A stretch of 64,000 bases of DNA from Methylobacillus gramineus (GTDB taxonomy: Bacteria > Pseudomonadota > Gammaproteobacteria > Burkholderiales > Methylophilaceae), in the NCBI RefSeq assembly GCF_020532675.1, contig NZ_JAJAVE010000001.1, positions 682,001-746,000 of the forward strand. The letters run 5' to 3'. Below the pieces are notes generated by a model. It saw nothing but the letters and a program-made list of their open reading frames with translations, had not been told where the DNA came from and searched no databases. Of this stretch, positions 25,766 to 35,741 are shown piece by piece (positions within the stretch are counted from its first letter, which is position 1; every line of letters begins with the position of its first letter). The position numbers and the translations under genes were made by a program.

Positions 25766-26725
25766 TTATTTCTTTACTGCTTCAGTCCTGGGATGGTCAT
25801 CGTTACTGCGGAGCTGATGTTGTTCAATGCTCATGGCATGTTCCAGGCTGGTAGCTTCTGGTTTTTGCAGCAGGATGGATTCTACGGATTGATGAGCTGG
25901 CACGTCTGGCTGCATAAAGGAATAGAGTGGAAGCTGGATATTTTTTAAAGGTTCTGGAACCTGTGTGCGTAAATCCAGCAACACGGGTAAGCGAATAATC
26001 CCCGAATGTGCCACCGCAAACAATGTGATAGCGAGTGTCAGCAATACGATGATCATTTGTATACGACCACTGTCTCTATGCCTTCTATTTTCTTCCTGAA
26101 AGTCACTCAGGCTTTTCCAGGCCAAGCCCGCGACTTTATATGCATTCTTGCCTGACTCTTCAAGATCTTTGGTTTCCACCAAAGAGGTCAGTTGATATTT
26201 CATTTTTCGTAAATGCCAGATCCTGTCATCCTGCGTAAAGCATAAAAACCCATGCATTTCCGCCATTAACTCATTCAGGGTAAATGGGGTGTCCGAAATG
26301 GCTTTGTGCGCCACAATAAACCGCAGAAGCTCATAACGTTCCTTGGCTTCTGTTTGACGGCGATTGAGCAGGGTAGTGGTGAGGTAATATTTGAGGTTGG
26401 CTGTCCAGCGATGCAGCGGGGTAATGATGAAGGGTAATTCAAGTAACAGCCTGGATAATGAGGTATACCTGCGGAATGCGCTGATTCCAGCAACGGAGTA
26501 TTGATATTCAACAACCAGGTTATTGTAAGCGAAGCGCTCTATAGGGCTGGCAATGACATTGCGGGACAAGGCGCCTTCAGGGCTGACAGATTGCCCGTAG
26601 ACATTGCTGTTATCCACTGACAGGATTTTTTGCACCCCGAATTGTGAGTTGGTGACAACAATGTTGAATTTATGATCCCGTTTACCGAGGATCATAATCA
26701 TGAGTAGCCAGAGATTAAGTTTCAT
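25766..26725 (-). CDS. unrecognised protein with one membrane segment
   Basis: 319 residues that I cannot assign to a family. Residues about 60-130 are mixed and include a tract suggesting membrane proximity (LLLELPFIITPLHRW); a clear hydrophobic segment lies at about 225-245 (MIIVLLTLAITLFAVAHSG), followed by a proline-containing tail. Other Met codons at positions 9 and 11 could be the true start, since the first eight residues are atypical. It is isolated, on the minus strand, between two convergent or separately terminated genes. Function unknown. Confidence 0.65.
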   Translation of the reverse strand: MKLNLWLLMIMILGKRDHKFNIVVTNSQFGVQKILSVDNSNVYGQSVSPEGALSRNVIASPIERFAYNNLVVEYQYSVAGISAFRRYTSLSRLLLELPFIITPLHRWTANLKYYLTTTLLNRRQTEAKERYELLRFIVAHKAISDTPFTLNELMAEMHGFLCFTQDDRIWHLRKMKYQLTSLVETKDLEESGKNAYKVAGLAWKSLSDFQEENRRHRDSGRIQMIIVLLTLAITLFAVAHSGIIRLPVLLDLRTQVPEPLKNIQLPLYSFMQPDVPAHQSVESILLQKPEATSLEHAMSIEQHQLRSNDDHPRTEAVKK

Positions 26726-26855
26726 TTATATCATTTTATAGTTGTGTTGCCGTTAGGCTTAATTGCTATTGTATTGAATATGGTGAGGAAATGACATCTT
26801 TCTGACACGCTGATGAATCCTGGCAGGAATAAGCTTCCGTCATTGATTGCTTAAT

Positions 26856-26883
26856 AAAAAAGCCTGCATCAGCAGGCTTTTTT
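26856..26883. terminator. bidirectional rho-independent terminator
   Basis: GCCTGC/GCAGGC with loop ATCA, flanked by six A and six T. It serves the minus-strand aminotransferase gene ending at 26902. Confidence 0.88.
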
Positions 26884-26901
26884 GATTGGATATACAGCGT
26901 A

Positions 26902-28101
26902 TCAGCTTAATGCTTGAGCAATTCTATCCAGTGCATTGCGCAGGTTGTCCATGGACGTGGCAAACGAGATGCGGAAATATCCCTCGGCACCAAAAGCTGA
27001 GCCCGGTACAACGGCAACCCCGACTTTTTCGAGCAGATATTCCGAAAGCGCCATATCAGTGGCTTCCGGGATTTTGCCTGCCTGATGCAAGTTGGCAATG
27101 GCTTCGCGTGCATCCGGGAAGGCATAGAATGCACCGCCCGCTTTGATACACTTCAAGCCCTTGATAGTATTGAAGCGGTTCACTACATATTCATGGCGTT
27201 CACGGAAGGCATCCAGCATAGGGGTAATACATTCCTGAGGGCCTTCCAATGCAGCTTGTGCAGCCACCTGGGAAATAGAGGTTGGATTGGATGTGGATTG
27301 TGATTGCAGAATTTCCATAGCCTTGATGATCTTGGCCGGACCTGCAGCATAGCCGATACGCCAGCCCGTCATGGAGTAGGCCTTGGAAACGCCGTTCAAT
27401 ACAATACAGCGATCCTTCAATTCAGGGGTGGCATTAAGGATGTTGTAAAACTGATCGCCAGTGAGATTGACGTGTTCATACATGTCATCGGTGGCTACCA
27501 GGATGTGCGGGTGCTTCTTCAGCACTTCCCCCAAGGCTTTTAACTCTTCTAGTGTATACACGGCACCTGTGGGATTGGATGGCGAGTTGATCATGAACAG
27601 CTTGGTTTTCGGGGTGATCGCAGCTTCCAGTTGTGCCGCTGTGAGCTTGAAACCTTGCTCGATGCCACATTCGATGATGATGGGCTTGGCCCCGGCCACC
27701 AGTGCAATATCTGCATAGGACACCCAGTAAGGCGCAGGGACAATTACTTCGTCACCCGGATTGAGCACGGCCAATGCCAGATTGAAGATACATTGCTTGC
27801 CGCCCACACCAACAATCACTTCCTTGTCTGTGTAGTCAAAACCGTTTTCATTCTTGAATTTTGCGACGATGGCTTTTTTCAAGCCCGGGATACCTGCCAC
27901 CGGGGTGTATTTGGTAAAGCCTTGGTCTATGGCTTTTTTTGCAGCGTCTTTAATGTGCTGTGGGGTATCAAAATCCGGCTCACCTGCACCCAGACCGATA
28001 ATGTCGCGGCCTTCGGCCTTGAGCTTTGCGGCACGTGCAGTAACTGCAAGCGTGGGTGATTCTTTAATGGATTGAACGCGCTGCGAGAGTTCCAAGATCA
28101 A
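26902..28101 (-). CDS. aspC: aspartate aminotransferase-type PLP enzyme
   Basis: 399 residues of fold-type I class I/II aminotransferases, transferring the amino group of aspartate (or a related amino acid) to 2-oxoglutarate. GLGAGEPDFDTP and NSPSNPTGAVY are the subgroup Ib signatures, the PLP Lys is in NGVSKAYSMTGWRIGY near residue 240, and the substrate-binding Arg is in GYFRISFA near the C-terminus. The start is a TTG at 28101 (MILELSQRVQ), preceded by AGGA; no upstream ATG fits. It is monocistronic with its own terminator. Confidence 0.92.
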   Translation of the reverse strand: MILELSQRVQSIKESPTLAVTARAAKLKAEGRDIIGLGAGEPDFDTPQHIKDAAKKAIDQGFTKYTPVAGIPGLKKAIVAKFKNENGFDYTDKEVIVGVGGKQCIFNLALAVLNPGDEVIVPAPYWVSYADIALVAGAKPIIIECGIEQGFKLTAAQLEAAITPKTKLFMINSPSNPTGAVYTLEELKALGEVLKKHPHILVATDDMYEHVNLTGDQFYNILNATPELKDRCIVLNGVSKAYSMTGWRIGYAAGPAKIIKAMEILQSQSTSNPTSISQVAAQAALEGPQECITPMLDAFRERHEYVVNRFNTIKGLKCIKAGGAFYAFPDAREAIANLHQAGKIPEATDMALSEYLLEKVGVAVVPGSAFGAEGYFRISFATSMDNLRNALDRIAQALS

Positions 28102-28229
28102 AATCCTATGAGTGGTTATAGAGACTACGGCAAAACCCTAATTTTACTCATATTATTATGCTTGCGAAATATGGCAGTGCGCGATATTCGCTGCAAGGAG
28201 CTAATTTTCTACGTTAGAAAGCCATTTTT

Positions 28230-29240
28230 TCAGCATTGTTCGGTGCAAGTGATGGCTTTGCGGAATTCTGCCGCCAGATTTTCACTGATTTTTGCCAGGC
28301 TTTGCTCTATCTGGTGAGTCTCAATCTTGTCACCATGTTTCGATGCAATCAAACCCAGGCGGAAGAGGGCGTCGGTATTGTTTTCATCCAGGGATACTGC
28401 GTGTTTGTATGATTGTTCTGCCAGCACGAGATCCTTCAATTGTTCTTGCGCAAAGCCCAGTTCATACCAGGCATCGCTGCTGTCTGGCTCTGCCTGGGTC
28501 CAGCGTGATGCAATATCAGCCATGCCTTGCCAGTCTTTTTGTAGCTCAGGGATGGCAATGAGCAGGAAATACAACCTGGACTGCTGGCTGGCTTCCCATA
28601 AGGCCTGGCCAGCCAAGGGAAAGGTGGTTTCTGGCTCACGTTGTTGCAGCAGATTTAACCACTCGATGGGCATGGCGTAATAATAAGCCTGCCTGCCTAT
28701 GGTTTTGAATGTGTTGATGCCAATAAGCTTGCCATCCATATCGTAAAGGCCGCTGCCACTGGCGCCGAGCGAGAATTTGGCTGAGCTGCGGATAATGTTG
28801 CCCTGGTCCATCGAATAAATGGATTTGATGCTACCCACAGACACCATGGGCGAGGCAACACCATTGGAGTGGCCGATCGAGGTGACTTCCTGGCCTTTTT
28901 TCAGGTGACTGCTTTCACCAATCTGCACGGGTTTGAACGGTAATTCAGCGGTCTTTAACAAACACAGGTCGTGCCAACGATCCGCCTGCACTGATTCGAC
29001 CTGGTAAACATCTTCACCGCGGGAAACCCAGGGTTGCCCTGTTTCGCGGAAAATATGGCAATTGGTGAGCACCTTGTTGCTCGCTACCACAATGCCAGAG
29101 CCATAACCCAGGCCACCGTCAGTACGATATCCCCGCACCATGACGGTGGAGAAGAATGGCTCTATCATTTTTTGCCTGTCATACGCTTCCGCAATGGGGT
29201 GGAAGGCAAGTAAACCAGTGATTAACATCAGATAGCGCAT
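28230..29240 (-). CDS. secreted trypsin-like serine protease with TPR tail
   Basis: 336 residues. A signal peptide (MRYLMLITGLLAF to IAEA) targets it to the periplasm. The S1 protease core has His62 in LTNCHIF, Asp91 in RWHDLCLL and Ser161 in LGASGSGLYD, so the triad is complete. The C-terminal third has two tetratricopeptide-like helices pairs (SSDAWYELGFAQEQLKDLVL and NTDALFRLGLIASKHGD) instead of a PDZ domain. The start at 29240 is chosen over the longer frame because GGAGGTGGT directly precedes it and the signal peptide then begins at Met1. It is divergent from uvrB. Confidence 0.85.
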   Translation of the reverse strand: MRYLMLITGLLAFHPIAEAYDRQKMIEPFFSTVMVRGYRTDGGLGYGSGIVVASNKVLTNCHIFRETGQPWVSRGEDVYQVESVQADRWHDLCLLKTAELPFKPVQIGESSHLKKGQEVTSIGHSNGVASPMVSVGSIKSIYSMDQGNIIRSSAKFSLGASGSGLYDMDGKLIGINTFKTIGRQAYYYAMPIEWLNLLQQREPETTFPLAGQALWEASQQSRLYFLLIAIPELQKDWQGMADIASRWTQAEPDSSDAWYELGFAQEQLKDLVLAEQSYKHAVSLDENNTDALFRLGLIASKHGDKIETHQIEQSLAKISENLAAEFRKAITCTEQC

Positions 29241-29296
29241 ACCACCTCCGAGCGTTAAAGCCATCAGGTTAAGGCAGGAATTGATACCAATCAGCC

Positions 29297-29327
29297 AACA
29301 GGCATACATAGATGATGCATGCCTGTT
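29297..29327. repeat. perfect 9-base inverted repeat upstream of uvrB
   Basis: AACAGGCAT (29297-29305) and ATGCCTGTT (29319-29327) are exact reverse complements separated by 13 bases. The right arm overlaps a putative extended -10 (TGTTAAAAT, 29324-29332) of uvrB, and the left arm sits near the -35 position. This layout suits a repressor operator. It is not a LexA box of the CTGT-N8-ACAG type. Confidence 0.5.
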
Positions 29328-29359
29328 AAAATCGTCTATCCACTCTATTGGTTATCGCT

Positions 29360-31399
29360 GTGATTGTCACTTTCCCAAATAGCAAATACAAGCTTTTTCA
29401 ACCATTTCCGCCAGCTGGAGACCAGCCAGCTGCCATCGAAAAACTCACCGAAGGCATCAACCAGGGACTTAAGTTTCAGACCTTGTTGGGCGTGACTGGT
29501 TCCGGCAAGACCTACACCATGGCCAACGTGATTGCGCGTACCGGCAGGCCTGCGATTGTGATGGCGCCGAATAAAACGCTGGCAGCGCAGTTGTATTCCG
29601 AGTTCAGGGAGTTTTTTCCTGAAAGCGCTGTGGAATATTTTGTTTCCTACTACGATTATTACCAGCCTGAAGCCTATGTGCCTTCACGCGACCTGTTTAT
29701 TGAAAAAGATTCCAGCATCAATGAACACATTGAGCAGATGCGTTTGTCCGCGACCAAGGCTTTGCTTGAACGTGAGGACTGCATTGTGGTTGCCACAGTG
29801 TCTGCCATCTATGGTATCGGTGACCCTGGGGAATATCATGGCATGGTGCTGCATGTTCACCTAGGCATGAAAATTACCCAGCGTGATATCGTCAACAAGT
29901 TGATTGGCATGCAGTATGACCGTAATGACTTTGATTTCTCGCGCGGGGCTTTTCGGGTAAGAGGCGATGTAGTGGATGTATTCCCATCGGAAAATAGCGA
30001 GACAGCGGTGCGTATCAGTCTGTTTGATGATGAGATTGAAAGCATCACCATGTTCGATCCTTTGACCGGGCAGATTTTCAACAAGATCCACAACTTCCGC
30101 ATTTTCCCATCCAGCCATTATGTAACCGCCCGCGAAGCGACTATCCGCGCGATGGAGACGATCAAGCATGAGTTGCGTGATCGTGTGGACTTTTTTATCA
30201 AGAACCACAAGCTGGTCGAGGCGCAACGCATAGAGCAACGCACCCGGTTTGACCTGGAAATGCTCAATGAGATTGGCTTTTGCAAGGGTATCGAGAACTA
30301 TAGCCGTCACCTGACAGGGCGCTCACCCGGTGATGCCCCGCCGACCCTGATTGATTACCTACCTGATAATGCGCTCATGATCATAGACGAAAGCCATGTC
30401 ACCGTGCCTCAGGTCGGCGGCATGTATAAGGGAGACCGTGCGCGCAAGGAAAACCTGGTGGATTATGGTTTCCGTCTGCCTTCTGCGCTGGATAACCGTC
30501 CGCTCAAGTTTGATGAGTTTGAGCGCATCCTGCGCCAGTGTATTTTTGTCAGTGCAACCCCGTCGGAATATGAAGCCACACACCAACAACAAGTAGTGGA
30601 GCAGGTGGTGAGGCCTACCGGGCTGATTGACCCGGAGATTACGGTGAAACCAGCCGATACCCAGGTAGATGATTTGCTGTCCGAGATCAAGCTTAGAGTA
30701 GATATCAAAGAGCGCGTGTTGGCAACGACACTGACCAAGCGTATGGCAGAAGACCTGACGGATTACCTGGCTGAACATGGTGTCAAAGTGCGCTACCTCC
30801 ATTCGGACATTGATACAGTGGAGCGGGTGGAAATCATCCGTGATTTGCGCCTGGGCGAGTTTGATGTATTGGTAGGCATCAATTTGCTGCGTGAAGGGCT
30901 GGATATTCCTGAAGTCTCGCTTGTGGCGGTATTGGATGCCGACAAGGAGGGTTTTCTTCGCTCGGAACGCTCCCTGATTCAAACCTCAGGCCGGGCCGCA
31001 CGTAATCTGAATGGTCAGGTGATTTTTTATGCCAACAAGATTACACGCTCAATGAAGGCGGCGATGGATGAAACCTTGCGGCGGCGTGAGAAGCAGATAG
31101 CCTTTAATACCGAACACGGCATTATTCCAAGAGGTGTGACCAAGCGTATTAAAGACATTATCGATGGCGTGTACGATAAGGATGATGCAAAGCGTGAGCG
31201 CAAGGCGGCTGAGGAGCAGGCCAGTTACGATGTCATGAGCGAAAAGCAGGTATTGAAGGAAATGAAGCGCCTGGAAAAAGCCATGCATGACAGTGCAAAA
31301 AACCTGGAGTTTGAGAAAGCAGGAGAATTCAGGGATCAGCTGAAGAAAATGAAAACCATGTTTTATGGTGCAGTCATGCCGGATGATATGCCCAAGTAA
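29360..31399 (+). CDS. uvrB: excinuclease ABC subunit B
   Basis: Damage-verification helicase of nucleotide excision repair, working with UvrA and UvrC. 679 residues from the GTG at 29360 ([20 protein letters not shown]); a TTG 12 bases upstream is less likely. Walker [12 protein letters not shown], the beta-hairpin [10 protein letters not shown], the DEAD-like [10 protein letters not shown], helicase motif [11 protein letters not shown] and the C-terminal UVR helix that contacts UvrC (about 640-675) are all intact. No clear Shine-Dalgarno is visible. A palindrome overlaps the promoter candidate. Confidence 0.97.
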   Translation: MIVTFPNSKYKLFQPFPPAGDQPAAIEKLTEGINQGLKFQTLLGVTGSGKTYTMANVIARTGRPAIVMAPNKTLAAQLYSEFREFFPESAVEYFVSYYDYYQPEAYVPSRDLFIEKDSSINEHIEQMRLSATKALLEREDCIVVATVSAIYGIGDPGEYHGMVLHVHLGMKITQRDIVNKLIGMQYDRNDFDFSRGAFRVRGDVVDVFPSENSETAVRISLFDDEIESITMFDPLTGQIFNKIHNFRIFPSSHYVTAREATIRAMETIKHELRDRVDFFIKNHKLVEAQRIEQRTRFDLEMLNEIGFCKGIENYSRHLTGRSPGDAPPTLIDYLPDNALMIIDESHVTVPQVGGMYKGDRARKENLVDYGFRLPSALDNRPLKFDEFERILRQCIFVSATPSEYEATHQQQVVEQVVRPTGLIDPEITVKPADTQVDDLLSEIKLRVDIKERVLATTLTKRMAEDLTDYLAEHGVKVRYLHSDIDTVERVEIIRDLRLGEFDVLVGINLLREGLDIPEVSLVAVLDADKEGFLRSERSLIQTSGRAARNLNGQVIFYANKITRSMKAAMDETLRRREKQIAFNTEHGIIPRGVTKRIKDIIDGVYDKDDAKRERKAAEEQASYDVMSEKQVLKEMKRLEKAMHDSAKNLEFEKAGEFRDQLKKMKTMFYGAVMPDDMPK

Positions 31400-31430
31400 C
31401 CCTCACTTTCATCAAGCGCAATCATTGCAC

Positions 31431-31461
31431 AAAAAAGCCCTGACAAGTCAGGGCTTTTTTT
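31431..31461. terminator. bidirectional terminator between uvrB and rne
   Basis: GCCCTGA/TCAGGGC stem with loop CAAG, flanked by six A and seven T. It terminates both convergent genes. Confidence 0.9.
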
Positions 31462-31481
31462 ATGACGAGTGCGTTGTCAGA

Positions 31482-34166
31482 TTACTTCTGAGTTTCCACC
31501 ATCACCAATGGTTCAGCCGCGGGGGCATCAGTGGCAGCTGGTTGTTGCCATGCCGCTGTCTTGCGTGTGCCACGTTTAGCTGGCTCTTCAGCAGCTGGAA
31601 CGACTGCTGCTGATGCATCGGCCTTTGTTTCCACCAACTGCATACCTGTTGCGGCAAGATCAACCGGCTTTGCTGCTGGCTCTGCCTTGCGACGACGAGG
31701 AGCACGCGGTTTCTTTTCTGGCTTGGCTTCTGCTTCTGCCGCTTCTGTAGCAACTTCAGCATCTACCTTGGCGGTGGATTTTTTACTTTCCACTACTTCC
31801 AATGTGCTTGCAGCAACCGGTTTTGCCTTGGTTTCCTTGACGGGGGCAACCGATGACTGTTGTTCAATGGCGGCAGCTTCAGTTTTTACCGGCTCAAGCG
31901 TTACCTCTGGCTTGGCCTCTGTTTTTACAGTGTCTACCTTGACTGGAGCCACGGTTTCAACTCTGGTTTCTAGCACAGGTGCGGTAGTCACTGGCTTCTG
32001 TGTATCTTCAGCAGACACGGTTTGCTCAGTCTGCAGAACTTCATCGGTGGCATTCTGGCGGTTTTCACGTGGCCCGTTTTCATTACGTGGCTGACGCTCA
32101 CGACGACCATTGCGACCACGACGACCACCGCGTTGCTCTGTATTGGCCTCTACTACTGCACCAGTTTCAGATTGCAGCGCTGCTGGCTGAGCATTCGGCT
32201 GTTGCTGCGGTTTTTGCTGACGTTCACCGCGCTCTTGCCGCTCTGGTCTTTCCTGGCGAGGTTGTTGTTGTGCGTTGGCGCGTGGCTCTTGCGGCTGGCG
32301 TTTCTCATTGTTGCCGCGAGGCTGTTGTTCCTTGCGATTGTCGTTACGTGGTTGTTCAGTACGTTCGCCACCTTGTGCATTACGGTCATTGCGATTGTTA
32401 CGACCATTACGACGCTGATTCTGATTGCGACCACTCTGTTCGCGGCGTGGAGTCTCTTCTGCCGGCTTGTCTTCAGGCTTGGAAGTTGTCACGCTGGACA
32501 GCCAGGATTTGAATCGTCCCAACAGGGAAACACTGGCGACCGGTTTTTCCTTAACGGTTGGCGCTGGGGAGGCTGGGGTAATACCCTTGACTGCTGCTTC
32601 CACCTTAACTGCCTTCACTTCCTGGGCAACAACCGCCTCTATGGACTCAGATGGCAATTCCACCATTTCATAGCTGGCACGACCAGTGTCTTCTACATCA
32701 TCATGGCGAATACGCAAAATGTTGTAGTTAGGTGTTTCAAGGTGGATGTTAGGAATCAGGACAACCTGTACCCCCATACGCTGTTCAATCTTGTGAATTT
32801 CAGCGCGCTTTTCATTGAGCAGGAAGGTGGCCGCTTCAACAGGCAATTGAACCTGGATGATGGCACTGTTTTCCTTCATTGCTTCTTCCTGGGTAATACG
32901 CAGGATGTGCAGGGCGGTTGATTCTATACCACGAATGTGGCCAGTACCGTGACAGCGCGGGCAAGGAATATGGTTAGACTCACCCAGGCTTGGGCGCAGG
33001 CGTTGGCGGGACAGTTCTAGCAGGCCGAAGCGTGAAATCTTGCCGGTTTGCACACGAGCACGGTCATGATGCAGTGCGTCACGCAAGCGGTTTTCCACTT
33101 CGCGCTGATTGCGCTGGCTTTCCATGTCAATAAAGTCGATGACAACCAAACCGCCCAAGTCACGCAAGCGTAATTGGCGCGCTACTTCATCGGCGGCTTC
33201 AAGGTTGGTATTAAAAGCAGTTTGCTCGATGTCGCTGCCCTTGGTGGAGCGGCCGGAGTTGACGTCAACTGAAACCAGGGCTTCAGTGTGATCAATAACG
33301 ATAGCACCACCGGATGGCAAGCGTACTTCACGCGAGAATGCAGACTCGATCTGATGTTCGATCTGGAAGCGTGAGAATAATGGGATTTCATCGTGATAAA
33401 GCTTAACGCGCGACACATTACCTGGCATCACGTGATTCATGAACTGAACAGCTTGCTCATGGATATCAGGCGTATCAATCAGGATTTCACCGATATCAGG
33501 CTGGAAGTAATCGCGGATCGCACGAATAACCAGGCTGCCTTCCTGATAGATCAGGAAAGGGCCACTTTGAATGGTGGATGCACTTTCAACTGCTGTCCAC
33601 AATTGCAGCAGGTAGTTAAGATCCCATTGCAGTTCTTCCACGGTACGGCCAATCCCTGCAGTACGGGCGATGATGCTCATGCCGCTTGGTACTTCCAGCT
33701 GGGCCATGGTGTCACGTAGTTCGTTGCGGTCTTCGCCTTCAATACGACGTGATACCCCGCCGCCACGAGGGTTGTTCGGCATTAATACCAGATACCGGCC
33801 CGCCAGGGAGATAAAGGTGGTCAGGGCCGCGCCCTTGTTGCCTCGTTCATCCTTGTCGACCTGAACAATCAGTTCCTGGCCTTCTTTGAGTACGTCCTGG
33901 ATACGGGCGCGACTGGCTTCACTATCATTCTGGAAGTAGCTGCGAGCGACCTCCTTGAATGGCAGGAAACCATGACGATCAGTACCGTAGTTAACGAAGG
34001 CAGCTTCTAGGGATGGTTCGATGCGGGTGATGATACCCTTGTAGATATTGCTTTTACGTTGTTCCTTGCCGGCGGACTCAATATCGAGATCGATAAGTTT
34101 TTGTCCGTCAACAATAGCGACGCGGAGTTCTTCCGATTGCGTCGCATTAAATAGCATGCGTTTCAT
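31482..34166 (-). CDS. rne: ribonuclease E
   Basis: Essential endoribonuclease for mRNA decay and rRNA/tRNA processing. 894 residues: S1 domain at about 35-120, RNase H-like and 5' sensor region, DNase I-like catalytic domain with the two metal-binding Asp in VSVDVNSG and VVIDFIDM, then the Zn-link CPRCHGTG. From about residue 520 the sequence becomes low-complexity: an Arg/Asn/Gln-rich tract ([16 protein letters not shown]) for RNA binding, then Ala/Pro/Lys/Glu-rich scaffold. GGGAG precedes the ATG, close to a small hairpin. It is divergent from rluC with a 585-base intergenic region that probably holds a long leader. Confidence 0.96.
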   Translation of the reverse strand: MKRMLFNATQSEELRVAIVDGQKLIDLDIESAGKEQRKSNIYKGIITRIEPSLEAAFVNYGTDRHGFLPFKEVARSYFQNDSEASRARIQDVLKEGQELIVQVDKDERGNKGAALTTFISLAGRYLVLMPNNPRGGGVSRRIEGEDRNELRDTMAQLEVPSGMSIIARTAGIGRTVEELQWDLNYLLQLWTAVESASTIQSGPFLIYQEGSLVIRAIRDYFQPDIGEILIDTPDIHEQAVQFMNHVMPGNVSRVKLYHDEIPLFSRFQIEHQIESAFSREVRLPSGGAIVIDHTEALVSVDVNSGRSTKGSDIEQTAFNTNLEAADEVARQLRLRDLGGLVVIDFIDMESQRNQREVENRLRDALHHDRARVQTGKISRFGLLELSRQRLRPSLGESNHIPCPRCHGTGHIRGIESTALHILRITQEEAMKENSAIIQVQLPVEAATFLLNEKRAEIHKIEQRMGVQVVLIPNIHLETPNYNILRIRHDDVEDTGRASYEMVELPSESIEAVVAQEVKAVKVEAAVKGITPASPAPTVKEKPVASVSLLGRFKSWLSSVTTSKPEDKPAEETPRREQSGRNQNQRRNGRNNRNDRNAQGGERTEQPRNDNRKEQQPRGNNEKRQPQEPRANAQQQPRQERPERQERGERQQKPQQQPNAQPAALQSETGAVVEANTEQRGGRRGRNGRRERQPRNENGPRENRQNATDEVLQTEQTVSAEDTQKPVTTAPVLETRVETVAPVKVDTVKTEAKPEVTLEPVKTEAAAIEQQSSVAPVKETKAKPVAASTLEVVESKKSTAKVDAEVATEAAEAEAKPEKKPRAPRRRKAEPAAKPVDLAATGMQLVETKADASAAVVPAAEEPAKRGTRKTAAWQQPAATDAPAAEPLVMVETQK

Positions 34167-34463
34167 TGATGTATTACTCCCGCGCTCTTAAGCGGGTAAC
34201 AGACCGTACCATTTCTGGCGGCGGAGCAGTGCTATGACTGAAGTGTCATATGAGCCTGTCATGCAGGCCACATTAACACGATACGAGCAGATTAAAATCC
34301 GCAGGAGGTAACGCGAAACAATAGTTTCTCAATTTTTCGGCTAGGCAATTATTTGCCTTCAGGCCGCTTCTTCCTGAGTGCTGTGTAGCACATACAGTAG
34401 CGTCTTGAGCTACTTGGAAAAAGATTTTCTAATATCGATATGGTTCGGTATCAGCTTGAATTT

Positions 34464-34502
34464 GTTAACGAAAGCTTTCGTAAACTATTGGGTTCTAAAC
34501 CC
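34464..34502. promoter_or_regulatory. palindromes in the rne-rluC intergenic region
   Basis: ACGAAAGCTTTCGT (34468-34481) is a perfect 14-base palindrome, extendable to 34464-34485 with one mismatched pair. GGGTT and AACCC (34490-34502) form another short hairpin. They lie about 300 bases upstream of rne and 270 upstream of rluC in a 585-base region without a gene. They may be operator or leader structures for rne. No consensus was recognised. Confidence 0.45.
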
Positions 34503-34525
34503 CGATACGTCTATTCTGTCTCGGA

Positions 34526-34560
34526 TTAGCCGTCATTATCGGCTAATATGCTATTTTTTT
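34526..34560 (+). terminator. terminator-like hairpin upstream of rluC
   Basis: TTAGCCG (34526-34532) and CGGCTAA (34540-34546) form a 7-base stem; seven T follow seven bases later (34554-34560). No plus-strand gene ends here, so it could be an attenuator in the rluC leader or the end of a short RNA. The long gap before the T-run weakens the case. Confidence 0.3.
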
Positions 34561-34751
34561 CAGTCTATCCTGGGCCGTGCGCCACATTAAGAATTTTGGT
34601 CTGCGGCGGCTAGAGCGCATTATTTCTATTACAAAATCGCTACTTATTTCAATTGGCGAGCGAGTTAACCAAAGTGTTTTCCAGTGCGGGTAAATCATTC
34701 CCGAAGAAGCGCTTAGCGCATTTACTTCAAGATCGACGTAGTATAGGTGAG

Positions 34752-35741
34752 ATGGCTAATTTAAGCAAAACAAGAAATCAATTTAATCCCGCCGCAGTCA
34801 ACCTACTGACAATAGATGAAGCTAGTGAAGGGCAGCGAATCGATAATTTCCTGGCCAAAACCCTGAAAGGGGTTCCTAAAAGCCATATTTACCGCATTCT
34901 TCGCAGTGGAGAAGTGCGTGTTAACAGCAAGCGTGCAGATGCGAGTTTCAAGCTTAGCTTAGGGGATCAGGTGCGGGTGCCACCCGTGAGAATGGCCCTG
35001 CAAGACGCTGAATCAACACCTAAAGCACCAGCCGTTTCCAAGTTTGAACATGCGATAGTGTTTGAAGATGATGCCATGCTGGTATTGGATAAGCCTGCTG
35101 GATTTGCTGTGCATGGCGGCAGCGGCATCAGTCGTGGCGTGATCGAGCAATTGCGGCTGGAACGTCCGCATGCCAAGTTCCTGGAGTTGGTGCACCGGCT
35201 GGACAGGGAAACCTCGGGTGTATTGATGCTGGCCAAGAAGCGCAGTGCACTGGTGGCATTGCATGATGCGATCCGCAACAATCAAACCGATAAGCGCTAT
35301 CTTGTGCTGGTGCATGGGCAATGGACTGACCAGAAGCGCAAGGTCAAGCTGCCTCTGCATAAGTATGTATTGCCGAGTGGTGAACGTCGTGTGTCTGTGC
35401 AGGATGACGGTCAGGATTCGGAAACTATCTTCTATCTGCGTAAATCCCTGGGTGAATTTACCTTGCTGGAAGCACAGTTGGTGACAGGACGCACGCACCA
35501 GCTACGTGTGCAGCTCTCTCACTTGGGTTTCCCAATTGCAGGCGATGATAAGTATGGAGACTATGCAGTCAATAAAGCTTTGCAAAAGCGTGGATTAAAA
35601 CGCATGTTCCTGCATTCGGCAGAAACCGCATTGCGTCACCCACTTAACGGAGAAAAACTGAAATTGATCGCCCCTTTGCCTAAAGAGCTTGAGAAGTTTC
35701 TTAATACGCTTGAGTCTGCCAGGGAGCTGCCCAGTGAGTAA
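34752..35741 (+). CDS. rluC: 23S rRNA pseudouridine synthase RluC
   Basis: Converts three uridines of 23S rRNA (955, 2504 and 2580 in E. coli numbering) to pseudouridine. 329 residues from the ATG at 34752, preceded by AGGTGAG. An N-terminal S4 RNA-binding domain (QRIDNFLAKTLKGVPKSHIY) is followed by the catalytic domain with the active Asp in VHRLDRETSGV. The frame is open 99 bases further upstream, but those residues do not resemble the family. The divergent rne-rluC arrangement matches that of many proteobacteria. The next gene starts inside its last codons. Confidence 0.93.
   Translation: MANLSKTRNQFNPAAVNLLTIDEASEGQRIDNFLAKTLKGVPKSHIYRILRSGEVRVNSKRADASFKLSLGDQVRVPPVRMALQDAESTPKAPAVSKFEHAIVFEDDAMLVLDKPAGFAVHGGSGISRGVIEQLRLERPHAKFLELVHRLDRETSGVLMLAKKRSALVALHDAIRNNQTDKRYLVLVHGQWTDQKRKVKLPLHKYVLPSGERRVSVQDDGQDSETIFYLRKSLGEFTLLEAQLVTGRTHQLRVQLSHLGFPIAGDDKYGDYAVNKALQKRGLKRMFLHSAETALRHPLNGEKLKLIAPLPKELEKFLNTLESARELPSE

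Noticed and set aside
29241-29359. LexA (SOS) box before uvrB
   Set aside because: No CTGT-N8-ACAG match was found; only the unrelated AACAGGCAT palindrome is present.
32022-32921. Long open frame (about 299 codons) on the plus strand inside rne
   Set aside because: It is antisense to the RNase E coding region, much of it opposite the low-complexity Arg/Gln/Asn tract, whose codon bias keeps the opposite strand open. No ribosome site or protein-like domain was seen.
34653-34751. N-terminal extension of rluC
   Set aside because: It begins at a TTG without a ribosome site and does not resemble RluC. The ATG at 34752 has AGGTGAG upstream.
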